Shown: positions 25,220 to 33,451 of the stretch, piece by piece
Numbering within the stretch: position 1 is the first letter of the stretch
How the letters are laid out: each line of letters begins with the position of its first letter
NCBI RefSeq assembly: GCF_017315735.1
Contig: NZ_JAFLRK010000002.1
Location: 124,001 to 188,000 of the forward strand
From: Paracoccus shandongensis
GTDB taxonomy: Bacteria; Pseudomonadota; Alphaproteobacteria; Rhodobacterales; Rhodobacteraceae
Length of the DNA: 64,000 nt
Direction: 5' to 3'
Translations under genes and position numbers: made by a program
The notes under the pieces: model-generated
Told to the model about the DNA's origin: nothing
Databases searched by the model: none
The model's input: only the letters and a program-made list of their open reading frames with translations

Positions 25220-26272
25220 TTGCGGACGGGACAGGCAGGCGGCTTGCGCGTGCGGCAGGCGGTGACGGTGCTGGTGGGCGTCATCGGCGTCGGGCTGTTC
25301 TGGCTGCTTGACCTGCCGCTGCCCTTCCTGTTCGGGCCGATGATGGCGTCCCTGGCCGCGGCCCTGTGGGGCGTGCGGCTGATGGGGCTTGGCCCGGTCT
25401 CGGTCGCGGCGCGGTCGGTGCTGGGGGTGGCCATCGGCGCATCCGTGACGCCCGCGCTGGTGGCCAAGCTGCCCTCGATGCTGGCCTCGGTCGCGATCAT
25501 CCCGTTCTATGTCGCGGCCATCGGCCTGGTGGGCGTGCCCTTCTTCCGCCGCTTTTGCGGCTTCGACCTGGTGACGGCGTTTTATGCCGCGATGCCCGGC
25601 GGGGCGGCCGACATGACCATCTTCGGGGCCGAGGCGGGGGCGAATGTGCGCCAAGTCTCGCTGGTCCATGTCACGCGGCTGCTGGTCATCATGGTGGTGG
25701 GGCCCATGGTGCTGGTGGGCGTCTATGGCGTGGAACTGACCCATCCCGTGGGCCAGCCCGCAACCGACATTCCCCTGTCCGAATTGCTGGTCATGGCCGC
25801 CGCCGCCATTGCCGGCTGGAAGGGGGCCGAGCGCGCGGGCCTGTTCGGCGCGGCGATCCTGGGGCCGCTGATCGTCGCGGCGGTCCTGTCGCTGGCGGGC
25901 GTGCTGCACATGCGCCCGCCGCGAGAGGCGCTGCTGGCCGCGCAGTTCCTGATCGGCATCGGCATCGGCGTCAGCTACGTGGGCGTGACCCTGCGCGAGC
26001 TGCGCGAAACCGTCGCGGGCGGGGCGGTCTTCGTGCTGATCCTGGCGGTGCTGGCGGGCGCGGTGACAGAGTTCGTGACCCTGACCGGCCTCGCCCCGCC
26101 GGTCGAGGGGTTCCTGGCCTTCATGCCCGGCGGCCAGGCCGAGATGTCGATGCTGGCGCTGATCGCGGGGGCCGATCTCAGCTTCGTTGTGGTCCACCAC
26201 ATCACCCGCATCATCATCGTGCTGACCGGCGCGCCGATCCTGTTCCGGCTGCTCCGGCGGCGGCGTGGCTGA
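25220..26272 (+). CDS. AbrB-family membrane protein (PF05145 type)
   Basis: A 350-residue integral membrane protein made of two homologous halves. Half one contains LPFLFGPMMASLAAALWGVR and FYAAMPGGAADMTIFGAEAG; half two repeats it as FLAFMPGGQAEMSMLALIAG with VVHHITRIIIVLTGAPILFR. The paired MPGG motifs are typical of the AbrB family (once labelled ammonia monooxygenase). Despite the name these are membrane proteins, probably transporters, of unknown substrate; one E. coli member was reported to affect aidB regulation. The start is TTG at 25220, directly after the MHS stop codon; the first ATGs are far inside. Confidence 0.82.
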   Translation: MRTGQAGGLRVRQAVTVLVGVIGVGLFWLLDLPLPFLFGPMMASLAAALWGVRLMGLGPVSVAARSVLGVAIGASVTPALVAKLPSMLASVAIIPFYVAAIGLVGVPFFRRFCGFDLVTAFYAAMPGGAADMTIFGAEAGANVRQVSLVHVTRLLVIMVVGPMVLVGVYGVELTHPVGQPATDIPLSELLVMAAAAIAGWKGAERAGLFGAAILGPLIVAAVLSLAGVLHMRPPREALLAAQFLIGIGIGVSYVGVTLRELRETVAGGAVFVLILAVLAGAVTEFVTLTGLAPPVEGFLAFMPGGQAEMSMLALIAGADLSFVVVHHITRIIIVLTGAPILFRLLRRRRG

Positions 26273-26282
26273 ACGCCTGACT

Positions 26283-26380
26283 GGCAAAGGCCATCGCCTT
26301 TGCCACGTCGCGCCCTCTCCTCCAGAACCGCCGGGCCTTCAAGGCCCGGCCAGCGCCCGCCCCCACCCCAGGCGGGCGCT
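26283..26380. terminator. Three consecutive hairpins between convergent genes
   Basis: GGCAAAGGC/GCCTTTGCC (26283-26304), GCCGGGCCTT/AAGGCCCGGC (26330-26350) and AGCGCCCGCC/GGCGGGCGCT (26352-26380, 9-nt loop) are all perfect stems. They fill the space after the AbrB-family gene, facing matR on the other strand. At least one should act as a bidirectional terminator. Confidence 0.65.
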
Positions 26381-26465
26381 TCACGCCCCCCTCGGGTCGG
26401 GCGCCGGCCTGATGTGGTCGCAGGGCTGCACCGTCTCTGATGGCACCGCTGCGCAAAGGGCGGGG

Positions 26466-26524
26466 GAAACGCGATGCGTTTCCTGATCCCGCCCGGCAAA
26501 CGGGGGGTGGGGTTCCACCCCGCC
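26466..26524. repeat. Composite of two dispersed palindromes
   Basis: GAAACGC/GCGTTTC (26466-26482) is followed by CTGATCCCGCCCGGC, matching the arm at 7198-7219. It continues into GGGGTGGGGTTCCACCCCGCC (about 26502-26524), a copy of repeat family 2. The block abuts the 3' end of matR. Confidence 0.65.
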
Positions 26525-26530
26525 AAACCC

Positions 26531-27190
26531 TCAGGCCAGCGTCTGCCGCAGCACCGCGATCAGGTCGTGGAACCTGTCCCCCTGCACGATCACATGATCG
26601 CGCAAGGCCCGCGCCGCCGCCTCGCCGTCGCCCGCCTCGATGGCCGCGACGATGGCGTCATGTTCGGTGAAGGACCGCCCGATGCGGTTTCGGACCTGCA
26701 ACTGCATCCGCCGGTAGGGTTGCAGCATCGCGTGCAGCCGCGCGGCCTCTTGCGTCAGGAAGACGTTGTGCGTGGCGCGGTAGATGCAGTGGTGAAAATC
26801 GGAATTGCGGTGGTAATAGGCCTCGACCTCGCCCGCCTGGGCCAACCTGCGGCAGTCGTCATGCACCTGCCGCAACGCGGCCAGTTCCCCCTCGCTGATC
26901 CGCCGGGCGGCGAGGCGGCCGCAACTGGCCTCGACCTCGGCCATGACCTCGAAGCGTTCGGCCAGTTCGGCGGGCGACCATTGCGTGACGAAGGTGCCGC
27001 GCTTGGGCATGACGCGCACCAAGCCCGAGGCTTCCAGTTGCTGGAATGCCTCTCGGATGGGGGTGCGGGAACAGTCGAACTCGCGCTCCAGCGCCTCGGG
27101 GTCCAGGCGCGTGCCGGGCAGGAAGCGGCCCGCGACGATGGCGTCTTCCAGGGCGCGGCGGATGCGCAGGGTGTTCGGAACGCTGGACAA
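26531..27190 (-). CDS. matR: GntR-family (FCD) regulator of the malonate operon
   Basis: A 219-residue FadR-subfamily regulator. The N-terminal winged helix reads LRIRRALEDAIVAGRFLPGT and FDCSRTPIREAFQQLEASGL. The FCD ligand domain (about 75-215) keeps the metal-binding Asp/His set in NSDFHHCIYRATHN, TEHDAIVAAIEAGD and ALRDHVIVQGDRF. Start codon is TTG 27190, justified by an AAGGAGG sequence 8 nt upstream. It is divergent from matC-matA-matB, the same arrangement as matR in Rhizobium, so it most likely represses or activates malonate use in response to malonate. The ligand is inferred from context. Confidence 0.88.
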   Translation of the reverse strand: MSSVPNTLRIRRALEDAIVAGRFLPGTRLDPEALEREFDCSRTPIREAFQQLEASGLVRVMPKRGTFVTQWSPAELAERFEVMAEVEASCGRLAARRISEGELAALRQVHDDCRRLAQAGEVEAYYHRNSDFHHCIYRATHNVFLTQEAARLHAMLQPYRRMQLQVRNRIGRSFTEHDAIVAAIEAGDGEAAARALRDHVIVQGDRFHDLIAVLRQTLA

Positions 27191-27249
27191 GGCTGATCCT
27201 CCTTGCGGGGCATCCTAGCGGAAGCCCGAAGAAACATCCATCACTGCTT

Positions 27250-27262
27250 ATGTTATATACAT
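27250..27262. promoter_or_regulatory. Candidate MatR operator
   Basis: ATGTTATATACAT is an imperfect AT-rich palindrome (ATGT/ACAT ends around TATATA) in an otherwise very GC-rich window, centred between the divergent matR and matC starts. GntR/FCD regulators bind T-GT-N-AC-A-like sites, which this resembles. It may also overlap a -10 element. Confidence 0.45.
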
Positions 27263-27349
27263 CATATCCAGCGCGGCGTATAACGATCCTGGGAGGAGGA
27301 TTCGTGTGGAGGCGGATCCGACGCCGTTCATGCAAGCGGAGGGGACCGC

Positions 27350-28729
27350 ATGACACCACATCTGATATCCATCTATGCCCTGGCCGCGATGTTCGTGATC
27401 GCGACCATCTGGCCCATCAACATGGGCGTCCTGGCCTTTGTCGGGGCCTTCCTGGTGGGCACGCTGCTGGCCGGGCAGGCGACCAAGGACATCATCGCGG
27501 GCTTTCCGGGCGGGCTGTTCCTGACGCTGGTCGGCATCACCTGGCTGTTCGCGCTGGCCCAGAACAACGGCACCATCGACTGGCTGGTGCGCATGGCCGT
27601 GCGCGCGGTCAAGGGCCGCATCGGCGCGATCCCCTGGATCATGTTCGGGATTTCCGCCCTGCTGACCGCCGTGGGCGCCGTCAGCCCCGGCGCGGTCGCC
27701 ATTGTCGCGCCCATCGCCCTGGGATTCGCCTTCCGCTATCATATCAGCCCGCTGCTGATGGGCCTGATGGTGGTCCATGGCGCGCAGGCCGGGGGATTTT
27801 CGCCCATCAGCATCTATGGCGGCATCACCAACGGCGTCGTGCAGGACGCCGGGCTGCCCTTGTCGGCGCTGACCACCTTTGCGGCCAGTTTCCTGGTGAA
27901 CGCGGCGGTGGCGGCGATCCTGTTCATGGTCCTGGGCGGGCGGACGCTGATGGCCGCGCGCGACACGGTGGAACCCGTCCGCGTCCCGCATGTGGACATC
28001 GCCCGCGCCGCCACCGGCCCGCAGATCTTCGGCGACAGCGAGGCCGAGGCGCTGAGCCGCCGCATCGGCGCCGAAGCGGGCGGCGATTCCAACCGCCTCG
28101 TGGCCGAGGTCGAGGAGGGCAACCAGCCCGACGGCACGCCCTATCAGGTCTTCACGCTGGCCGGGCTGGTCCTGCTGGCGGTGCTGGTGCTGGCCTTCAA
28201 CCTGGACATCGGCTTTGTCGCGCTGACCATCGGCCTGGCGCTGGCCTTGTGGAACCCCACCATGCAGAAACGCGCCATGGCCCAGGTCGCCTGGCCGGAG
28301 ATCATGCTGATCACGGGCGTCAGCACCTATGTCGCGGTGCTGCAAGACATGGGCACCATCGACTTCGTGGGGGATTCGGTGGCGGGCATGGCCTCGCCCA
28401 TGCTGGCGGCCTTGATGCTGTTCTTCATCGGCGCGGTGGTGTCGGCATTCGCCTCGTCCACCGCCGTGCTGGGGTCGCTGATCCCGCTGGCGGTGCCCTT
28501 CCTGCAAGGGGAAAGCGGCGTGGGGGCCATCGGCTTCATCGCGGGCATGGCGGTCGCGTCCACCATCGTCGATGTCAGCCCGTTTTCCACCAACGGCGCG
28601 CTGGTGCTGGCCAATGCCCATGGCATTGACCGGCAGGCCTTCTTCCGCAAGCTGCTGAGCTATGGCGCGATCGTGACCGTGGTCGCGCCCGTGGTGCTGT
28701 GGCTGATCTTCGTCGTGCTGCCGGGCTGA
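27350..28729 (+). CDS. matC: Malonate/dicarboxylate carrier MatC
   Basis: A 459-residue membrane protein of the MatC/SLC13-like ion-transporter superfamily. The N-terminal MatC domain covers about residues 1-150 (ATIWPINMGVLAFVGAFLVG, LFALAQNNGTIDWLVRM, VGAVSPGAVAIVAPIALGFA). A second inverted half lies at about 260-455 (GVSTYVAVLQDMGTIDF, SAFASSTAVLGSLIPLAVPF, DVSPFSTNGALVLANA). It imports malonate for the decarboxylase and ligase encoded next. It starts 160 bases from matR on the opposite strand, with the candidate operator in between. Confidence 0.93.
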   Translation: MTPHLISIYALAAMFVIATIWPINMGVLAFVGAFLVGTLLAGQATKDIIAGFPGGLFLTLVGITWLFALAQNNGTIDWLVRMAVRAVKGRIGAIPWIMFGISALLTAVGAVSPGAVAIVAPIALGFAFRYHISPLLMGLMVVHGAQAGGFSPISIYGGITNGVVQDAGLPLSALTTFAASFLVNAAVAAILFMVLGGRTLMAARDTVEPVRVPHVDIARAATGPQIFGDSEAEALSRRIGAEAGGDSNRLVAEVEEGNQPDGTPYQVFTLAGLVLLAVLVLAFNLDIGFVALTIGLALALWNPTMQKRAMAQVAWPEIMLITGVSTYVAVLQDMGTIDFVGDSVAGMASPMLAALMLFFIGAVVSAFASSTAVLGSLIPLAVPFLQGESGVGAIGFIAGMAVASTIVDVSPFSTNGALVLANAHGIDRQAFFRKLLSYGAIVTVVAPVVLWLIFVVLPG

Positions 28730-28759
28730 TCCGGCGGCGCCCTTTCACAGGAGACACGC

Positions 28760-30136
28760 GTGACCAGGACCGTGCAGACCCCCCGCCCAAGCCGCTTTGG
28801 CGACCTGTTCGACATGCTGACCGACCGCGGCCGCGCCCTGCTGCGCTGGCGCGACGGGGCGGGGCAGGTGACGGCACCCCCCGGCCTGCCCGAAATGGGC
28901 GAGCTGCTGTTGTCGCGCCGGGGCGAGGCGTCCGGCGTGGCCTTGGCCCGCGCCTTGGTCATGGCCTTCGAGGACGCGGACGAGGGCAAGCGGCTGGAGT
29001 TCCTGGCGATGCTTGCCGACCGCTTCGGCCCCGATCCCAAGGCGGTGGGCAAGGCGTTGGCAGTCATCCAGGCGGACCCCGGTTCCGTCGAGGCCGTCGA
29101 GGCGCTGCACACCGCCGCCGAACCCCGCCGCCAGGAACTGTTCCGCCGCCTGAACCTGGCCCCCGGCGGGACGGCGGCGCTGGTCCGGATGCGAGAGGAA
29201 TTGCTGCGCCACCTCAAGGACAACCCGTCCCTGCGCCGGGTGGACAGCGATTTCGCGCATCTCTTCGCGTCCTGGTTCAACCGGGGCTTCCTGGTGCTGC
29301 GCCATATCGACTGGAACACCCCCGCCGCCATCCTGGAAAAGATCATCCGCTACGAGGCCGTCCATGCCATCCAGAACTGGGATGACCTGCGCAACCGCCT
29401 GCAACCGACCGACCGGCGCTGCTATGGCTTCTTCCACCCGCAACTGGTCGATGAACCCCTGATCTTTGTCGAGGTCGCGCTGACCAAGGCTATCCCCGAC
29501 ACCGTGGCGCCGCTGCTGGATCTGGACCGCACCCCCATCGACGCCCACCAGGCCAGCACGGCGGTCTTCTATTCCATCTCGAACACGCAGCGGGGGCTGG
29601 CGGGCGTGTCCTTCGGCAATTTCCTCATCAAGCAGGTGGTCGAGGAACTGAAGGCCGAACTGCCCAATATCCAGACCTTCGTCACCCTGTCCCCGGTGCC
29701 GGGCTTCGCCGCCTGGCTGGCGAAGGCCCGTGAAGGGGGCGACCTGCTGGACGACGACCTGCGCGCGGCCTTGACCCCCCTGGACCAGCCCGGCTGGCAT
29801 GTGGACCCGGATGCCGCGCAGGCGCTGCGCGAGCCGCTGTTGGCCGCCGCCGCGATCTATTTCCTGCGCGCCCGCGACGCCAAGGGCCGCGCCGTCGATC
29901 CCGTCGCCCGCTTCCACCTGGGCAACGGGGCCTGCCTGGAGCGGCTGAACTTCGCGGGCGATGTGTCGTCCAACGGGTTGAAGCAGTCGCACGGGCTGAT
30001 GGTCAATTACCTGTATGACCTGAACCGGATCGAGGCGAACCACGAGGCCTTCGCCGAACGCACCGAGATCGCCGCATCCGACGCCGTGCGCCGCCACCTG
30101 CCCCCCGAGCAAACCTCCACGAAGGAAAAGCCATGA
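28760..30136 (+). CDS. matA: Malonyl-CoA decarboxylase
   Basis: A 458-residue enzyme converting malonyl-CoA to acetyl-CoA and CO2. The helical N-terminal domain (about 1-150) precedes a GNAT-fold catalytic domain. The active-site blocks are TFVTLSPVPGFAAWLAKARE (Ser) and SSNGLKQSHGLMVNYLYDL (His). Start is GTG 28760 after a CAGGAGACACGC ribosome-binding site, 30 nt after matC. The last 4 nt overlap the start of matB (ATGA). Length and all blocks match bacterial MatA. Confidence 0.96.
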   Translation: MTRTVQTPRPSRFGDLFDMLTDRGRALLRWRDGAGQVTAPPGLPEMGELLLSRRGEASGVALARALVMAFEDADEGKRLEFLAMLADRFGPDPKAVGKALAVIQADPGSVEAVEALHTAAEPRRQELFRRLNLAPGGTAALVRMREELLRHLKDNPSLRRVDSDFAHLFASWFNRGFLVLRHIDWNTPAAILEKIIRYEAVHAIQNWDDLRNRLQPTDRRCYGFFHPQLVDEPLIFVEVALTKAIPDTVAPLLDLDRTPIDAHQASTAVFYSISNTQRGLAGVSFGNFLIKQVVEELKAELPNIQTFVTLSPVPGFAAWLAKAREGGDLLDDDLRAALTPLDQPGWHVDPDAAQALREPLLAAAAIYFLRARDAKGRAVDPVARFHLGNGACLERLNFAGDVSSNGLKQSHGLMVNYLYDLNRIEANHEAFAERTEIAASDAVRRHLPPEQTSTKEKP

Positions 30137-31644
30137 CCGCCAACCTGTTCGATATCCTGCAATCGGGCATCACCGACGCGCAAGCCGCCGCCATCGAGAC
30201 GCCCAAGGGCGAGCGGATCAGCTATGCAGACCTGATCGCGCGGACGGGCCGCATGGCCAATGCGCTTGTGTCCTTGGGCGTTGCGCCCGGCGACCGGGTG
30301 GCCGCGCAGGTGGAAAAATCGGTCGAGGCGATCATCCTTTATCTGGCGGCCGTGCGCGCGGGCGCGGTCTTCCTGCCGCTGAACACCGGCTATACGCCCG
30401 CCGAGATCGACTATTTCATCGGCGACGCGACGCCCGCCGTCTTTGTCTGCGATCCCGCGCGGGCCGATGCGCTGAAAGACGCCGCAGACCGGGCAGGCGC
30501 GAAGATCGTCACGCTGGACGCAGGCGGGCAGGGCAGCCTGACGGATGCCGCCGCCGATGCCTCGCCCGATTTCGCGACCGTCCCGCGTGAGGCGGACGAC
30601 CTGGCGGCGCTGCTTTACACCTCGGGGACGACGGGGCGGTCCAAGGGCGCGATGCTGACTCACGGCAACCTCGTGTCGAACACCGACGCGCTGCGCGAGG
30701 CCTGGCGCTATACGGCGGACGACGTGCTGATCCACGCGCTGCCGATCTTTCACACGCATGGCCTGTTCGTGGCGACCAACGTGACGCTGTTTTCCGGCGC
30801 GTCGATGATCTTTTTGCCCAAGTTCGACCCCGACCGGATCCTGGGCCTGATGGACCGCGCCACCGTCCTGATGGGCGTGCCCACCTTCTATGTCCGGCTT
30901 TTGCAGGACGACCGGCTGGACCGAGACCGGACGGCGCATATGCGGCTGTTCATTTCCGGCAGCGCGCCGCTGCTGGCGGAAACGCATCGGGAATGGCAGG
31001 CCCGCACCGGCCACGCGATCCTGGAGCGATACGGGATGACCGAGACGAACATGAACGCCTCGAACCCCTATGACGGCGACCGGATCGCGGGCACCGTGGG
31101 GATGCCCCTGCCGGGGGTGGACATCATCGTGACCGATCCCGAAACCGGCGCGGAACTGCCCCGGGATCAGATCGGCATGATCGAGGTGCGCGGCCCCAAC
31201 GTCTTCAAGGGCTATTGGCAGATGCCGGAAAAGACCGCCGCCGAGTTGCGCGAGAACGGCTTCTTCATCACCGGCGACCTGGGGAAGTTCGACGAACGCG
31301 GATACCTGCACATCGTCGGGCGCGGCAAGGATCTGATCATCACCGGCGGCTACAACGTCTATCCCAAGGAGATCGAGTCCGAGATCGACGCCCTTCCCGG
31401 CGTGGTCGAATCCGCCGTGATCGGGTTGCCGCACCATGATTTCGGCGAAGGGGTGACGGCGGTCGTGGTGCCCGCCGCGCCGGATGCCCTGTCCGAGGCG
31501 GATGTGCTGGCGGCGCTCGACGGGCGGCTGGCGAAGTTCAAGCAGCCAAAGCGCGTGGTCTTCGTGGACGAACTGCCCCGCAACACCATGGGCAAGGTGC
31601 AGAAGAACCTGCTGCGCGACCGGTTCGGCAACCTCTACGCGTAG
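30133..31644 (+). CDS. matB: Malonyl-CoA synthetase
   Basis: A 503-residue acyl-adenylate-forming ligase that activates malonate with ATP and CoA. Adenylation motifs are AALLYTSGTTGRSKGAMLTH (A3), ERYGMTETNMNASNPYDGDR, GFFITGDLGKFDERGYLHIV and GRGKDLIITGGYNVYPKEIE, with the catalytic Lys in RNTMGKVQKNLL. GMTETNMNxSNPYxGxRxxGTVG is characteristic of MatB rather than acetyl-CoA synthetase. It ends the operon; its TAG stop is supplied by the left arm of the palindrome at 31641. Confidence 0.96.
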   Translation: MTANLFDILQSGITDAQAAAIETPKGERISYADLIARTGRMANALVSLGVAPGDRVAAQVEKSVEAIILYLAAVRAGAVFLPLNTGYTPAEIDYFIGDATPAVFVCDPARADALKDAADRAGAKIVTLDAGGQGSLTDAAADASPDFATVPREADDLAALLYTSGTTGRSKGAMLTHGNLVSNTDALREAWRYTADDVLIHALPIFHTHGLFVATNVTLFSGASMIFLPKFDPDRILGLMDRATVLMGVPTFYVRLLQDDRLDRDRTAHMRLFISGSAPLLAETHREWQARTGHAILERYGMTETNMNASNPYDGDRIAGTVGMPLPGVDIIVTDPETGAELPRDQIGMIEVRGPNVFKGYWQMPEKTAAELRENGFFITGDLGKFDERGYLHIVGRGKDLIITGGYNVYPKEIESEIDALPGVVESAVIGLPHHDFGEGVTAVVVPAAPDALSEADVLAALDGRLAKFKQPKRVVFVDELPRNTMGKVQKNLLRDRFGNLYA

Positions 31645-31707
31645 GGTGCGTGCTTGCACGCACCGCTGCCTTGCGGGGGGAAAGGTGCGTGCAAGCACGC
31701 ACCCTAC
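31641..31707. repeat. Perfect 24-bp inverted repeat, copy 2
   Basis: Arms 31641-31664 and 31684-31707 are identical to those at 6012-6035 and 6053-6076, with an unrelated 19-nt loop. TAG at 31642-31644 in the left arm is the matB stop codon, and TAG on the reverse strand at 31706-31704 in the right arm is the stop codon of the convergent glucan biosynthesis gene. Position and symmetry fit a bidirectional terminator. Confidence 0.85.
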
Positions 31708-33290
31708 GGTGTGCGGGCCAGCAGGGCGCGCAGTTGGGACGGGAACAGTTGCAGGATCAGCGTTTCCGTCATGGCCGTCCCGCCGTGATCGACATAGGCG
31801 CGCAGGTCGATGGGCGCCGTGCCGGTTTCCGCGAAGGACAGGTCGAACAGCGCCCGCCAGTAATCGGTGCCCATGACCGGATAAACCGCCGTGTTCGACA
31901 CCTGCGCCTGCCCGGTCGAGACCGACAGGGCCAGCCCGTCCTCTCGGCCAAGGCCCTTCAGGTTCGGCCCGGCAAAATCGCAGACGACCTTGACCACTCC
32001 CTTGGGGCGCGGCTGGCCGGGGATGCCGCCCGCGCCGATCCGGGTGGCGGTGAAATGCGCGATGGGGCTGACCGCCGGGTTGTCGCGGACCCAGTCCAGA
32101 CGATAGGCGAAATCGTGCTGCTGGCCCTTCGCGGTCGGACCGGCGGGCTGCCAGAAGGCCACGATGTTGTCGTGGATCTCGTCATCGGTGCGCAGTTCGG
32201 ACAGCACCACCGCCCCATCGCCCCAATCGCCCCGGGGCGTGATCCAGGCGCTGGCGCGGCGGTCATAAAACACACCATCGTCCTGATATTGCGCGAAATC
32301 GCGTTCCCGCTGCATCAAGCCGAACCCCTTGACCCCGGGCGCGGCGAAGCTGTTCACCATGGTCCCCGGCGGGTTGTTCAGGGGCCGCCAGATGCGTTCG
32401 CCATTGCCCGCCAGGATCTCCAGCCCGTCGGAATCATGCACCTCGGGCCGCCAATCCGGGGCGACATGGGGCGTGTTCTTGCCGAACCAGAACATCGAGG
32501 TCAGCGGCGCGATCCCCAGGCGTTCCACCGCGTCGCGCAGGAACACCGTGGCGGTGATGTCCTGCGCCACGCCATTGCCGCGCCTTGATTCGATGCGATA
32601 GGCGCCGGTCGCGCGCGGGCTGTCCAGAAGCGCATAGGCCGTCAGGTCCCCGTTCTGCGCAGGTTCCAGCCAGAAATGGGTGAACAGCGGGAACTCCTCG
32701 GGGCCGTTCGGGATGGCGGTGTCGATGGCCAGCCCGCGCGCCGACAACCCGAACTGCCCGCTATATCCCGAGGTCCGCCAGTAGGACGCGCCCAGGAAAG
32801 CCATCCAGTCCACCCCGGTCCGGGCGTCCTGGACGCGAAAGCCCGCGAAGCCCTTGGTGCGCGTCAGCAGGCGGGCGGGGTTGCCCTCGGGGATCTCGAA
32901 CAGGTCCAGCGAGAAGGGCACCTCGGTCGCCATGCCGTCCTTGACCGTGTGGATCCGCACGGGATTGCGGAAATAAAGGCCGGGGAAAAAGGCCTGCACG
33001 GGCGAGATGTTGCCCTGGCCCCGCCACAGGCTGCGGTCGGCGCGGAAGCGGACCTGGTTGTGGCGGTCGTAATCCACTTGGTCGAGGATCTCGGGATCGG
33101 CGATCTCGGGGGCGACATGGGGCCGGGCCGCCATGTCGCGGGCCATGTCGCGAAGCCGGTCGAAGGAAAAGGGCTGGCTTTCGCCGCCTGCCGGTTCCTG
33201 GGCCCGCGCCAGATGCGGCAGCAGGAAGAACGCCCCGCTGCCCAGGGCGGCTTGCAGGACATGGCGGCGGCTTGGACGATGGGGGGGCAT
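31704..33290 (-). CDS. opgG: Periplasmic glucan biosynthesis protein (OpgG/OpgD family)
   Basis: A 528-residue protein of the MdoG superfamily, which acts in the periplasm on osmoregulated glucans. Family blocks include PFSFDRLRDMARDMAARPHV, FFPGLYFRNPVRIHTV, GFAGFRVQ, YWRTSGYSGQFGLSARGLAI, MFWFGKNT, DGLEILAGNGERIWRPLNNP and DFAQYQDDGVFYDRRASAWI. The N-terminus has a twin-arginine signal (SRRHVLQAALGSGAFFLLP), as in the Tat-exported OpgD paralogue, so opgD is an alternative name. ATG 33290 gives the Tat peptide at the very start; the longer reading adds nothing conserved. No opgH glucosyltransferase is adjacent. Confidence 0.92.
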   Translation of the reverse strand: MPPHRPSRRHVLQAALGSGAFFLLPHLARAQEPAGGESQPFSFDRLRDMARDMAARPHVAPEIADPEILDQVDYDRHNQVRFRADRSLWRGQGNISPVQAFFPGLYFRNPVRIHTVKDGMATEVPFSLDLFEIPEGNPARLLTRTKGFAGFRVQDARTGVDWMAFLGASYWRTSGYSGQFGLSARGLAIDTAIPNGPEEFPLFTHFWLEPAQNGDLTAYALLDSPRATGAYRIESRRGNGVAQDITATVFLRDAVERLGIAPLTSMFWFGKNTPHVAPDWRPEVHDSDGLEILAGNGERIWRPLNNPPGTMVNSFAAPGVKGFGLMQRERDFAQYQDDGVFYDRRASAWITPRGDWGDGAVVLSELRTDDEIHDNIVAFWQPAGPTAKGQQHDFAYRLDWVRDNPAVSPIAHFTATRIGAGGIPGQPRPKGVVKVVCDFAGPNLKGLGREDGLALSVSTGQAQVSNTAVYPVMGTDYWRALFDLSFAETGTAPIDLRAYVDHGGTAMTETLILQLFPSQLRALLARTP

Positions 33291-33418
33291 GGGAACTCGG
33301 GGGGCCGGGGGTTTGCGCGGCAAGATGTTCGCTTCTGGCGCAAATGCAAGCCCGGGCGCAGCCTTCGGCAATCCGCCGCCGCCTTTTGCCCGGCAGTGTC
33401 GCAAGCCTGCATCGTGGC

Positions 33419-33443
33419 GGCCAGGCCGCAGGTCGGCCTGGCC
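33419..33443 (-). terminator. Hairpin downstream of the RTX gene
   Basis: GGCCAGGCC (33419-33427) pairs perfectly with GGCCTGGCC (33435-33443) around a 7-nt loop, 8 nt beyond the RTX stop codon. There is no marked U-tract. Confidence 0.55.
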
Positions 33444-33451
33444 TGCGGGCC

